Shown here: positions 1-7,928 of the stretch, piece by piece | Position numbering within the stretch: the stretch's first letter is position 1 | How the letters are laid out: every line of letters starts with the position of its first letter | Source: Paludibacter sp. | GTDB taxonomy: Bacteria; Bacteroidota; Bacteroidia; Bacteroidales; Paludibacteraceae | Length of the DNA stretch: 64,000 nt | Direction of reading: 5' to 3' | Assembly: GCA_028710895.1 (NCBI GenBank) | Contig: JAQTTH010000006.1 | Span: 124,001 to 188,000 of the forward strand | Program-made: the position numbers and the translations under genes | Notes under the pieces: model-generated | Told to the model about the DNA's origin: nothing | The model's input: the letters and a program-made list of their open reading frames with translations, nothing else | The model's database searches: none

Positions 1-327
1 CGTGAAGAATATTATGCTAAAATCAAAGAATTTCAGGATAAACAAGCTACTATGCCTGAAAGTATCAAACAAGCTCGTCAAAGCGAAATTGCTGAAATAG
101 AGCAACGTATTACAACTTTCAACCAAACTGCCAGCACAGACTTGCAAAAGAAACAACAAGAGCTTTTTGCACCGGTTATTGACAAAGTAAAGAAAGCTAT
201 CACTGAAGTTGGAACGGAAGGTAATTATGTGTATATATTTGATTTAAGCACACAAAGTATTATTTACCAATCTCCTAAATCTAACGACGTTACTGCAGCG
301 GTTAAGAAAAAACTAGGTTTAAAATAA
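1..327 (+). CDS. ompH: OmpH/Skp family periplasmic chaperone, C-terminal part
   Basis: The reading frame is open from the first base, so this is the 3' part of a gene whose start lies to the left; the first internal ATG at 52 is not the real start. The visible 108 residues are charged and helical with many Lys, Glu and Gln, then end in a short strand-rich segment (YVYIFDLS, then a Lys-rich tail ending GLK). That is the usual layout of Skp/OmpH: a long coiled-coil arm followed by part of the trimerisation body. Members of the family are periplasmic holdases that keep outer-membrane proteins soluble on the way to the BAM complex. In Bacteroidota, ompH copies usually follow bamA; that neighbour would lie outside the window. 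A strong terminator follows directly. Confidence 0.8.
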   Translation, partial: REEYYAKIKEFQDKQATMPESIKQARQSEIAEIEQRITTFNQTASTDLQKKQQELFAPVIDKVKKAITEVGTEGNYVYIFDLSTQSIIYQSPKSNDVTAAVKKKLGLK

Positions 328-335
328 TACAAGCC

Positions 336-393
336 CTATCTTATAAAAAAAGACATTGAAGGAAATTCTTCAATGTCTTTTTTTATAAGATAG
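336..393. terminator. Long bidirectional terminator hairpin
   Basis: A near-perfect inverted repeat with arms of about 25 bases (left arm starts CTATCTTATAAAAAAAGAC) and a short loop near 360. It has A/T runs on both sides, so it can stop transcription from the OmpH gene on the plus strand and the phosphatase gene on the minus strand, which converge here. Confidence 0.85.
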
Positions 394-413
394 TATAGGA
401 GAAACGATGATAT

Positions 414-1484
414 TTATTTTTTAAGCTTCAAAAGCTTTTCCAACTTAGATTTAAAACTTACATTTTCCATAAAGCCGCTAAAATTTTCGGCTCCGGGCCC
501 AAAAGCAAATACCGGAACAGGAATTCCGGAATGTCCCTTCGTAGTAAATACTGCTTTCATTTGATCCGACCCAAATTTCCCGTCTATAATCGCCATTCCA
601 CCGGTTTCATGATCGGCAGTAATAACGACCAGAGTATTACCATCCTTCTTAGCAAAATCAAGCGCTTTACCTATAGTTTCATCGAAATCAAGCATTTCTT
701 TTATTACCTGCACTGAATTGTTATCGTGACAAGCCCAATCGATTTGAGAGCCCTCAACCATTAGAAAAAAACCCTTGGTGTTGTCATGTAGCATATTGAT
801 GGCAGATTCAGTTGCCTCAGGAAGCATATTCCCACGTTCAGGCATATTAGGATTTTGATCATCGTAGAGTAAACCAACTAGTTTACCTGACTTTATTGCC
901 TTCACTGAATCCAATTTATACGCAATCTGATAATTCTTGGCTTTCAACTCTGAAGTCAAATTCCGACCATCAGTTCGATCTTCAAAGTACTTACGACCTC
1001 CACCTATAAAAACATCGATATCTGTCTTTAAATAATCAGCAGCAATTTCCTCATACATATTACGATTAACCTGATGAGCTACATACGATGCCGGAGTGGC
1101 ATGCGTTACAGCACAAGCCACAACAATGCCAGTAGCTAGTTTATTTTGGGAGGCAAGCTCCAGAATGGATTGAACAGCAACTGAATCAGAGCTCATACCA
1201 ATCATTCCATTGTTTGTTTTCACACCACATGCCAATGCGGTTCCACCAGCACCAGAATCAGTCGTAAAGTTATTTGCGGAATATGTCTTAGAGAAACCAC
1301 TATAAGTACAGCGTTCCAGGTTTAGCTTATTACCATTTGCCACCATTCCGGCATAGATCTGCGATAGGCCCATACCATCTCCAATTAGAAAAATTACATT
1401 TTTAGGATTTTTTTGTGCGGAAACATGCTGTATTGGAATACACTGCAAACAAATAGTCAGGCAGAAGAAGAGTGTTTTTCTCAT
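414..1484 (-). CDS. Alkaline phosphatase family protein, exported
   Basis: Phosphomonoesterase of the PhoA superfamily, predicted to be exported. A signal peptide covers about residues 1-24 (hydrophobic core, cleavage near VSA-Q). Visible active-site pieces are IGDGMG (Asp36, metal ligand), TDSGAG (Ser77, the phosphorylated nucleophile), TADHETGG (metal-binding Asp/His) and TKGHSG near the C-terminus. At 356 residues it is shorter than E. coli PhoA (about 450), as is common in Bacteroidota. A GTG six codons upstream (1502) abuts the stop of the preceding gene; I prefer the ATG at 1484 because the signal peptide then begins with the usual MRK. It is the last gene of the minus-strand parA operon, directly after the MerR regulator. 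Substrate and any phosphate control cannot be read from the sequence. Confidence 0.85.
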   Translation of the reverse strand: MRKTLFFCLTICLQCIPIQHVSAQKNPKNVIFLIGDGMGLSQIYAGMVANGNKLNLERCTYSGFSKTYSANNFTTDSGAGGTALACGVKTNNGMIGMSSDSVAVQSILELASQNKLATGIVVACAVTHATPASYVAHQVNRNMYEEIAADYLKTDIDVFIGGGRKYFEDRTDGRNLTSELKAKNYQIAYKLDSVKAIKSGKLVGLLYDDQNPNMPERGNMLPEATESAINMLHDNTKGFFLMVEGSQIDWACHDNNSVQVIKEMLDFDETIGKALDFAKKDGNTLVVITADHETGGMAIIDGKFGSDQMKAVFTTKGHSGIPVPVFAFGPGAENFSGFMENVSFKSKLEKLLKLKK

Positions 1485-1502
1485 TTGTTCTAATAGGTTC
1501 AC

Positions 1503-1820
1503 TTATGAGAGGGCATTTGAGATACCCAGCAATTCAGTTCTGATTTTTTTGAGCCGTTCTACGACCTCCTGCTGCTTGGCAACAGCATCTTTTTTCTGGC
1601 TTAATTTCCTTCTTGCACCATCAAGTGTAAGCTTCTGCTCATTCACCAGGTATATTATCTGCTTAATTATTTGAATATCCTCCGGCGAATAGAAGCGCGT
1701 ACCTTTAGCATTACGTTTGGGCGTCAACTGTTTAAATTCTTTCTCCCAAAAACGCAGATTTGATTGATTAACATCAAACATATCTGCCACCTCGGATATG
1801 GAGTAAAAAAGTTTTTCCAT
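1503..1820 (-). CDS. MerR family transcriptional regulator
   Basis: A short DNA-binding protein (105 residues from the ATG at 1820; an ATG at 1844 would add eight residues). Residues 1-70 form a MerR winged helix-turn-helix: YSISEVADMFDVNQSNLRFW, then the wing and RFYSPEDIQII. The rest is a charged helix that would form the dimer coiled coil. No cysteine-based metal site or ligand-binding domain follows, so this is a minimal MerR. Such proteins are common beside the lytic transglycosylase and phosphatase genes in Bacteroidota. Its targets are unknown. The stop codon touches the alternative GTG start of the phosphatase, pointing to co-transcription. Confidence 0.85.
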   Translation of the reverse strand: MEKLFYSISEVADMFDVNQSNLRFWEKEFKQLTPKRNAKGTRFYSPEDIQIIKQIIYLVNEQKLTLDGARRKLSQKKDAVAKQQEVVERLKKIRTELLGISNALS

Positions 1821-1885
1821 AAGAATTAAATTAGCTTTTATCAATTTCTGATACTAACAGAACAACTCGAAGAAAACAGGTTCTA

Positions 1886-3160
1886 TTATTTAATTATTTT
1901 GAGGCGTTGACCCTTCTGAATTTTACTGCCTTTTATATGATTCCATTTCTTTAATTTTGAAGCTGGAATTCCATACCTGGCTGCAATTTCACTGATTGTC
2001 TCACCCGGTCTTACTTTGTGAAAACTGACTCTTTCAGTACCACCTAACGAAATTGGTGCTACCTGAGGTACTTCAATTTCAGCTCTACGATTATTTACCA
2101 ATGAATCTGCCTTATAAGCAACAATTTGGTCGAATTTATCAATAAATGAATTCGCATAATTCAATGGTAAACACAAAGAATAAGGCTTGATATTGCCCGG
2201 AATAATATCTTTCCGATATTGGGCATTCAGTAAGCGGACTTCTTCTATTGGCAAATTCAACACATTAGCAACTTGCTCTAAATGAATTCGTTGATGAACC
2301 ATAATTGTATCGGTCAAAGCCGGCATATTTACAACTGCAGGGCATAAATTATGCTCAGTTGCATAATGAATAGAATAATTTGCTGCAATAAAAATAGGGA
2401 CATAACCACGGGTCTCACGAGGTAAATAGGGATATATTGCCCAATAATCGCGCTTCCCACCTGCTCTGCGTATGGCTTTGTTTACATTTCCCGGACCGCA
2501 GTTATACGCCGCAATAACCAAGTGCCAATCGCCATAAATCGAATAAAGATCTCTCAGAAAATGGGCTGCTGCATTGGAGGCTTTAACCGGCGATAGCCGT
2601 TCATCAACCAAACTGTTGATTTCCAAGCCATACATTCGACCTGTTCCTATCATTAATTGCCATAAACCGGCAGCACCCATCCGGGAAACAATGGTTGTAT
2701 TAAGAGCTGACTCAATGATAGATAAATATTTTAGTTCAAGGGGCAAATTATTTGCCCCCAGAACCTGTTCGAAAAGAGGAAAATAGTATTCACTCATCCC
2801 CAACATATATTCAACTTGCCGACGTTTGCGAACTGTATATAAATCGATAAATGAACGAACAGTAGAATTATAGGGCATTTCCATTAAACAAGGCATTTTC
2901 GATAGCCTCTGCTTACAGATAGAATCAGAAACAGGTACATCCTCACTCGATCTACAATTTGATGATTTTGCACGTTGAATTATCCATGAATGAGTCATAT
3001 AATCCAATGTGTTGTCAAATTCTTTTGGAATAGAAACCATTGAATCAACTTCAAGCTCATCGTACGATGATCGTGAAACTGTTCGAGCATTTTGAGAAAA
3101 CGCATCAGTTCCGGAAAACACAAGAAATAAACCTATATAAATGAGGGTTTTAAAATTCAT
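1886..3160 (-). CDS. mltD: MltD-like membrane-associated lytic murein transglycosylase with LysM
   Basis: Peptidoglycan lytic transglycosylase (cleaves MurNAc-GlcNAc bonds to 1,6-anhydro ends). An N-terminal signal peptide (residues 1-23, ending SGTDAFS-Q) is followed by a family-1 SLT domain at about 105-270. The catalytic Glu150 lies in LSIIESALN, followed by GAAGLWQLM and, later, AAYNCGPGNVNKA. One LysM peptidoglycan-binding repeat occupies the last ~45 residues (VRPGETISEIAARYGI). At 424 residues it is typical for Bacteroidota MltD proteins, with one LysM rather than the two or three of enterobacterial MltD. It lies 22 bases after the DUF5683 gene in the parA-parB operon, so cell-wall turnover is genetically coupled to chromosome segregation. 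Confidence 0.9.
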   Translation of the reverse strand: MNFKTLIYIGLFLVFSGTDAFSQNARTVSRSSYDELEVDSMVSIPKEFDNTLDYMTHSWIIQRAKSSNCRSSEDVPVSDSICKQRLSKMPCLMEMPYNSTVRSFIDLYTVRKRRQVEYMLGMSEYYFPLFEQVLGANNLPLELKYLSIIESALNTTIVSRMGAAGLWQLMIGTGRMYGLEINSLVDERLSPVKASNAAAHFLRDLYSIYGDWHLVIAAYNCGPGNVNKAIRRAGGKRDYWAIYPYLPRETRGYVPIFIAANYSIHYATEHNLCPAVVNMPALTDTIMVHQRIHLEQVANVLNLPIEEVRLLNAQYRKDIIPGNIKPYSLCLPLNYANSFIDKFDQIVAYKADSLVNNRRAEIEVPQVAPISLGGTERVSFHKVRPGETISEIAARYGIPASKLKKWNHIKGSKIQKGQRLKIIK

Positions 3161-3182
3161 TACAAAAAAATGTTTTTCAATT

Positions 3183-3881
3183 CTATTTTAAACTAAGGCA
3201 ACACTGCATACCCAACGTATTCTTCACACCAAAACTATTTTCCATTAAAGTCGGCTGTAACCGCAATGACAAATCAGGACTAATATCAAAATCATAAAGT
3301 TGTGCATCAACATAAGCATCAACAATCGTCAAAGCATAATATGCCACCGAAACAATAATACTCAAATCACGATAACGCCTGTAGTTATCTTGTTTATTCT
3401 TTAATATAACTTTATAATTCGCTTCACCACCTATATAAGGACTATCGATTGATGTAATTCCTTTGGGTAGAATATCCAGGAAACTGTTTGTACTGGGGTC
3501 ATTGTCAATAATATCCCTATATGCCGTTTTATACGACTCATAAATAGTTGAATTCCAGGAAACGGCATAAGCACAACCCAAAAAGCCACCATACACAATA
3601 GGCAATTTCCAGTATTTTTTATTCATAATCTGCCCGTACCCGGGAATAATTGCTCCCATCCAAACCACCTTCAACGGATCGGGTTTAAATGGTTTCAAGG
3701 TCAGCGAATCATGAATTTGTTCAGCTTCATTTACAATTTCTTTAATCCGGACTGCTTTCAAAGAGCTGATTTTTAAAGTGTCAGACATCTTTGTACTGTC
3801 AGCGAATGTCGTCCCGGCATAAGCACTATACGACACAAAAAACAATAAGACTAAAACTATGTAAGAATGTATTTTCACCAA
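3183..3881 (-). CDS. DUF5683 domain protein, exported/membrane
   Basis: A 232-residue protein with an N-terminal signal sequence (hydrophobic residues 7-22, then AYAG) and two or three further hydrophobic stretches (AIIPGYGQIMNKKYWKLPIV; LSIIVSVAYYALTIVDAYVD). The motif PGYGQIMNKKYWK is characteristic of DUF5683, a Bacteroidota family normally encoded between parB and the lytic transglycosylase, exactly as here. The function is unknown; location and company suggest an envelope role. It starts 8 bases after parB stops. Confidence 0.8.
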   Translation of the reverse strand: MVKIHSYIVLVLLFFVSYSAYAGTTFADSTKMSDTLKISSLKAVRIKEIVNEAEQIHDSLTLKPFKPDPLKVVWMGAIIPGYGQIMNKKYWKLPIVYGGFLGCAYAVSWNSTIYESYKTAYRDIIDNDPSTNSFLDILPKGITSIDSPYIGGEANYKVILKNKQDNYRRYRDLSIIVSVAYYALTIVDAYVDAQLYDFDISPDLSLRLQPTLMENSFGVKNTLGMQCCLSLK

Positions 3882-3889
3882 TCAGGTTG

Positions 3890-4771
3890 TTATATTTTAT
3901 CGAACAATTCCATGATACGGGCTAATTCTTCATCATTCGAAAATGGAATTGAAATTTTACCTTTTCCATCGGGGTTGCAGGAAAACTGTACGTTTGTTCC
4001 AAACACATTTTTCAATTGAACCTGCAGGTCTTCAAACTCCTGAAGTTTTTTTACCGGATTCGGCGTAGTCTTTCCTTTTAATTCCCAATCGCCTGTCTCT
4101 GTATATTGACGTACAAGTTCTTCAACCTTACGAACAGTAAAATCATTCTTTAAAATCGACTCATATAAATGTAACTGTGCTGCCGGATCATTCACACCTA
4201 AAATTGCACGGGCATGTCCCATATCAATTTTCTTATCCTTAATACCCATTTGAATTTCGGCAGGTAAACGAAGTAAACGCAAATAATTGGCTATTGTTGC
4301 CCGTTTTTTACCCACACGTTCGCTCAAGCGTTCCTGAGTCAATTTATATTCTTCCATCAACCGATAAAAAGTCAATGCAATTTCAATGGCATTTAAATCT
4401 TCACGCTGAATATTTTCAATCAGCGCCATCTCCATTACCTGTTCATCAGCAGCCGTTTTCACATAAGCAGGAATACTTTTAAGTCCAACTAACTTCGAAG
4501 CCCTAAAACGACGTTCACCTGCAATAATCAGATAAGTTCCATCATCATTCTTGCGCAAAGTAATCGGTGAAATCACACCCAATTCGCGAATTGAGGTTGC
4601 CAGCTCAGTCAGTGCATCCTCATCAAAATATGACCGGGGTTGATTGGGATTCGCAACTATTAAACTCATTTCCACTTCACTAATAGATGAAGAGCCGCTT
4701 GTTGTGATATTGTCAGTATCAATCAAAGCGCCCAATCCTCTGCCCAATCCTGTAAATTGATTCTTTGCCAT
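3890..4771 (-). CDS. parB: ParB/Spo0J chromosome partitioning protein
   Basis: Chromosome-segregation CTPase/clamp that loads at parS sites and spreads. The N-terminus carries a short ParA-activating peptide (residues 1-16, GLGRGLGALI). The ParB/Srx domain follows at about 35-125, with GERRFRASKLVGLKSIPAYV as the CTP-binding box. A helix-turn-helix DNA-binding region lies at about 130-190 (LTQERLSERVGKKRATIANY), and the C-terminus forms the dimerisation domain. Length (293) is normal. It is transcribed with parA, which ends 49 bases upstream. I found no perfect parS palindrome (TGTTTCACGTGAAACA type) in the window. Confidence 0.95.
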   Translation of the reverse strand: MAKNQFTGLGRGLGALIDTDNITTSGSSSISEVEMSLIVANPNQPRSYFDEDALTELATSIRELGVISPITLRKNDDGTYLIIAGERRFRASKLVGLKSIPAYVKTAADEQVMEMALIENIQREDLNAIEIALTFYRLMEEYKLTQERLSERVGKKRATIANYLRLLRLPAEIQMGIKDKKIDMGHARAILGVNDPAAQLHLYESILKNDFTVRKVEELVRQYTETGDWELKGKTTPNPVKKLQEFEDLQVQLKNVFGTNVQFSCNPDGKGKISIPFSNDEELARIMELFDKI

Positions 4772-4820
4772 AATATATTTTGAAATAATGATGCTTAAAA
4801 CGTTATTCTCTTCGAATAAA

Positions 4821-5588
4821 TCAATCCTGATTCTTTTCGATCAATTCTTTTGCTAAATCCATGTAATTGCTTGATCCTTTTGATTCCGGATCGTAAAGCA
4901 ATACAGGTTTTCCATGACTTGGTGCTTCACTTAAACGAACATTACGAGTAATAACCGATTCGAAAACCATACCCTGAAAATGTTTTTTCACTTCAGCAAA
5001 CACCTGATTTGCTAAACGTAAACGATTGTCGTACATTGTAAGCAAGAAGCCTTCTATTTCAAGTGTTGTATTTAATTTGCTTTTAATAATCTTGATTGTA
5101 TTCAACAACTTACTAATCCCTTCGAGTGCAAAATACTCGCATTGAACCGGAATAATTACCGAGTCAGAAGCAGTAAGAGCATTAACAGTAATAAGCCCCA
5201 ATGAAGGTGAGCAGTCAATCAAAATATAGTCATAATCAGTTTTCAAAGGTGTAAGCAAATTTTGCATCACACGTTCACGATTATCCATGTTCAACATTTC
5301 AATTTCAGCACCTACAAGGTCGATATGAGATGGAAGAATATACAAATTCTCAACGTCGGTTGGATGAATCGCCTGCTTTGATGGGACATTATCAATCAAA
5401 CATTCGTAAATTGTAAATTCCAGCGTTCGAATATCAATACCTAATCCCGACGAAGCATTTGCCTGAGGATCAGCATCAATCAATAATATTTTCTTTCCTA
5501 ACGATGCCAATGATGCAGCTAAATTTATGGCTGTTGTAGTTTTTCCAACACCCCCTTTTTGATTAGCTAATGAAATTATTTTACCCAT
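4821..5588 (-). CDS. parA: ParA/Soj chromosome partitioning ATPase
   Basis: Deviant Walker-A ATPase of the ParA/MinD class, 255 residues. The P-loop QKGGVGKTTTAINLA (Lys11 and Lys16) and DADPQANAS (Walker A') are at the N-terminus; LIDCSPSLGLITVNAL is Walker B. The protein dimerises on ATP, binds DNA non-specifically and moves ParB-parS complexes. The start at 5588 leaves the usual MGKIISLANQKGG. It heads the minus-strand operon; a good promoter lies about 155 bases upstream, back to back with the gldG promoter. Confidence 0.95.
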   Translation of the reverse strand: MGKIISLANQKGGVGKTTTAINLAASLASLGKKILLIDADPQANASSGLGIDIRTLEFTIYECLIDNVPSKQAIHPTDVENLYILPSHIDLVGAEIEMLNMDNRERVMQNLLTPLKTDYDYILIDCSPSLGLITVNALTASDSVIIPVQCEYFALEGISKLLNTIKIIKSKLNTTLEIEGFLLTMYDNRLRLANQVFAEVKKHFQGMVFESVITRNVRLSEAPSHGKPVLLYDPESKGSSNYMDLAKELIEKNQD

Positions 5589-5743
5589 TTTGTAAGGTTT
5601 TTATAAAAAATATATGACTAAATTATACTTTCACGTATTTCGATAAAAATTTGCGCACAACAGTTAAACAAACATTATTATACACACAAATGGCTGAAAG
5701 CTAAATTTGTTTAGCAATCGAACCATTTTCCGTTACCGTTTGG

Positions 5744-5751
5744 CAAAGATA
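5744..5751 (-). promoter_or_regulatory. Promoter -7 box for parA operon
   Basis: The minus strand reads TATCTTTG followed by CC, matching the Bacteroidota sigma-ABfr -7 consensus TAnnTTTG. It leaves a leader of about 150 bases before parA. Confidence 0.6.
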
Positions 5752-5991
5752 AGAAAATAAATCCACCCACTCAACAGACAAATAGCCCCTGAAATATAAA
5801 TAAGCTTTTTTAATGCTATAAAACATATTGAGAGTTTCAACCAAATAAAACACATCTTCAAGCAAGAACATTAAACTCTAATTTACAGACAATTAATCAT
5901 CACAAACAAGAAATGAAACTTTACATTAATCTGTCATATCTTGATAAAGCTTAATATCCTCATTTGGAAATTAAGCTAAGACTAAAATGCT

Positions 5992-5999
5992 TATCTTTG
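5992..5999 (+). promoter_or_regulatory. Promoter -7 box for gldG
   Basis: TATCTTTGC on the plus strand, about 75 bases before the gldG start. The 470-base gap from 5589 to 6058 holds only this promoter and the divergent parA promoter. It is AT-rich, and I see no gene or long repeat in it. Confidence 0.6.
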
Positions 6000-6076
6000 C
6001 ATACCGTAAGTTGAGTTTGAATTTAAAATATCAACTTAATTTGAACATAAAAACGTAATTGAATTATCTCTGTTAT

Positions 6077-7759
6077 ATGAAAATTCGAAATCATCGAAAC
6101 CTCATCTTGTTGATTTGCCTTGTAGTGTTGGTTGTCATTTCTATTTTTTATTTTTTTCGCATCGATCTAACTTCCGACAAGCGTTACAGCATTGCAGAAC
6201 AAACTAAAAATTTAATGGGCCAGGTCACTGAGCCACTCGACATAACTATCTACCTCGATGGTGATTTAAATCCTGCATTTTTGCGATTGAAAAAATCAAC
6301 CGCAGAATTGATTGATGAACTATCAGTATATTCGGGAAAAACAATACAGGTTCATTACGTAAATCCATCATTGGCTGACAATTCGAATGAGAGAGAAAAA
6401 AAATATGCTGAATTAGAATCACGGGGACTCAAAGCAACAGCTGTTTACGAACGGGACAAAGAAGGAAAATCCATACAAAAGGTGATTTTCCCATGGATTG
6501 AGCTTAGCTACAAAGGGCGGAAAATTCCGGTTTGTCTGTTGAAAAACATTTTAGGGAACTCGGGGGAAGAAAACCTCAATATATCCATCGAAAATCTGGA
6601 ATTTGAAATCACAGATGGTATCCGTCAGTTAGTAAATACCGATGTAAAAAAAATAGCATTTATCGAAGGGCATGGCGAACTGAATGAAGCCGAAACATAC
6701 GATATAAGTAAGTCACTTAGTCGCTATTTTCAGGTCGACCGGGGCGTATTAGGTTCGAATGCAGCCATTTTGAATGCCTATAAAGCCATAATCATTGCCA
6801 AACCAACACAGCCTTTCAGCGAAACTGACAAATTCATTATCGATCAATACATTATGAATGGAGGGAATGTTCTTTGGCTGCTGGATGGCGTGCGAATAGC
6901 CAAAGAAAACTTATCAACCATCGGCATTTCACCTGCAATGGAGTTAGATTTAAACCTAAACGACCAACTATTCCGGTATGGCGTCCGCATCAACCCGGTT
7001 TTACTTCAGGACGTTCAATGCGCTTCAGTTCCGGTGAATATTGCACCAGCAAAAGAGACTCCACAGTTTGAAGCTACGCCCTGGTTTTATGCTCCACTTC
7101 TGCTTACATCGCCTCAACATCCGGTGACAAGAAATATCACCGAAGTACGTTCAGAGTTTTGTTCTGGAATTGATTTAGTGGGTGACAATAAACAGGTAAA
7201 GAGTCAGTTGTTATTGGCAACTTCTGATAACACACATATTGTTGGAACTCCCACAACTATTGACTTGAGCCAGTCGCCAAAAACAACTGATAAGGCCTAT
7301 TTCAATGTGGGTTATGTACCTGTGGCAGTAGCCCTGGAAGGTAACTTCGATTCGGACTTTGCAAACAGAATGATTCCCAAAGGGTTGACAAATACGCGAC
7401 CTATTTTGGCAAAAAGCTTCAAGGCAAGGCAAATTGTTGTGGCCGATGGAGATATTATTCGGAATGAAACAACTGGCGTAGCAAGCGATTCCACCATTGC
7501 ACCACTTGGGTTCGACCGTTACATGAATCAGCAATTTGGGAACAAAGATTTTATTCAGAATGCTGTTTTATATCTGACGGATAACGATGGTTGGATGCAG
7601 TTACGCTCAAGAACATTAAAAATGAGGCTGTTGAACAAGAAAATAACGAACAATGACCGAATTGTCTGGCAGTTAGCAAATACACTTGTTCCTATCGTTT
7701 TACTTATCATTTTTGGCATTGGATATCAAATCATCCGAAAGAGAAAATATACGAGATAG
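6077..7759 (+). CDS. gldG: GldG-type ABC transporter auxiliary component
   Basis: Membrane-anchored extracytoplasmic component of the GldFG-type ABC system (gliding motility-associated ABC transporter substrate-binding family). One transmembrane helix lies near residues 11-31 (LILLICLVVLVVISIFYFF) and one near the C-terminus (LVPIVLLIIFGIGYQII) before a basic tail. The large domain between them begins RYSIAEQTKNLM and contains IAFIEGHGELNEAE, typical of GldG/IftA-like ABC_transp_aux proteins. I use the ATG at 6077 rather than the codon at 6059, since MKIRN then leads straight into the helix. In gliding Bacteroidota gldF lies just upstream of gldG; here the upstream gene is the divergent parA, and no gldF or gldA is visible. 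The partner must be encoded elsewhere or the protein serves another role. Confidence 0.8.
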   Translation: MKIRNHRNLILLICLVVLVVISIFYFFRIDLTSDKRYSIAEQTKNLMGQVTEPLDITIYLDGDLNPAFLRLKKSTAELIDELSVYSGKTIQVHYVNPSLADNSNEREKKYAELESRGLKATAVYERDKEGKSIQKVIFPWIELSYKGRKIPVCLLKNILGNSGEENLNISIENLEFEITDGIRQLVNTDVKKIAFIEGHGELNEAETYDISKSLSRYFQVDRGVLGSNAAILNAYKAIIIAKPTQPFSETDKFIIDQYIMNGGNVLWLLDGVRIAKENLSTIGISPAMELDLNLNDQLFRYGVRINPVLLQDVQCASVPVNIAPAKETPQFEATPWFYAPLLLTSPQHPVTRNITEVRSEFCSGIDLVGDNKQVKSQLLLATSDNTHIVGTPTTIDLSQSPKTTDKAYFNVGYVPVAVALEGNFDSDFANRMIPKGLTNTRPILAKSFKARQIVVADGDIIRNETTGVASDSTIAPLGFDRYMNQQFGNKDFIQNAVLYLTDNDGWMQLRSRTLKMRLLNKKITNNDRIVWQLANTLVPIVLLIIFGIGYQIIRKRKYTR

Positions 7760-7766
7760 TTCGATT

Positions 7767-7925
7767 TTATTTAGTCTTATAATTTGAATCCTCTTTCAAA
7801 TCACATCCACTGCACACACTACAATTGCCCGTAGAATCAGGTTTAGTGCCAACTGATTTGTATAGTTTCCAAACCACATAACCAAATGTGACAGAAGCGA
7901 TGAAGAATACAATCAGATCCTGCAT
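7767..7925 (-). CDS. FeoB-associated Cys-rich membrane protein
   Basis: A 52-residue gene. It begins MQDLIVFFIASVTFGYVVWK, one transmembrane helix, and continues with a cytosolic-type tail containing CSVCSGCDLK (three Cys in CxxCxxC spacing). This layout is the FeoB-associated Cys-rich membrane protein family of Bacteroidota, thought to assist ferrous iron uptake. Its ATG is only three bases after the feoB stop on the same strand, so it is surely co-transcribed with feoB. The Cys cluster could bind iron or sense redox state; that is inference. Confidence 0.85.
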   Translation of the reverse strand: MQDLIVFFIASVTFGYVVWKLYKSVGTKPDSTGNCSVCSGCDLKEDSNYKTK

Positions 7926-7928
7926 AAG

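Noticed and set aside
1485-1502. GTG start for the alkaline phosphatase
   Set aside because: It would add MNLLEQ before a normal signal peptide that begins MRKTLFF.
3890-6058. parS site or replication origin near parAB
   Set aside because: No TGTTTCACGTGAAACA-like palindrome and no cluster of TTATCCACA boxes is visible.
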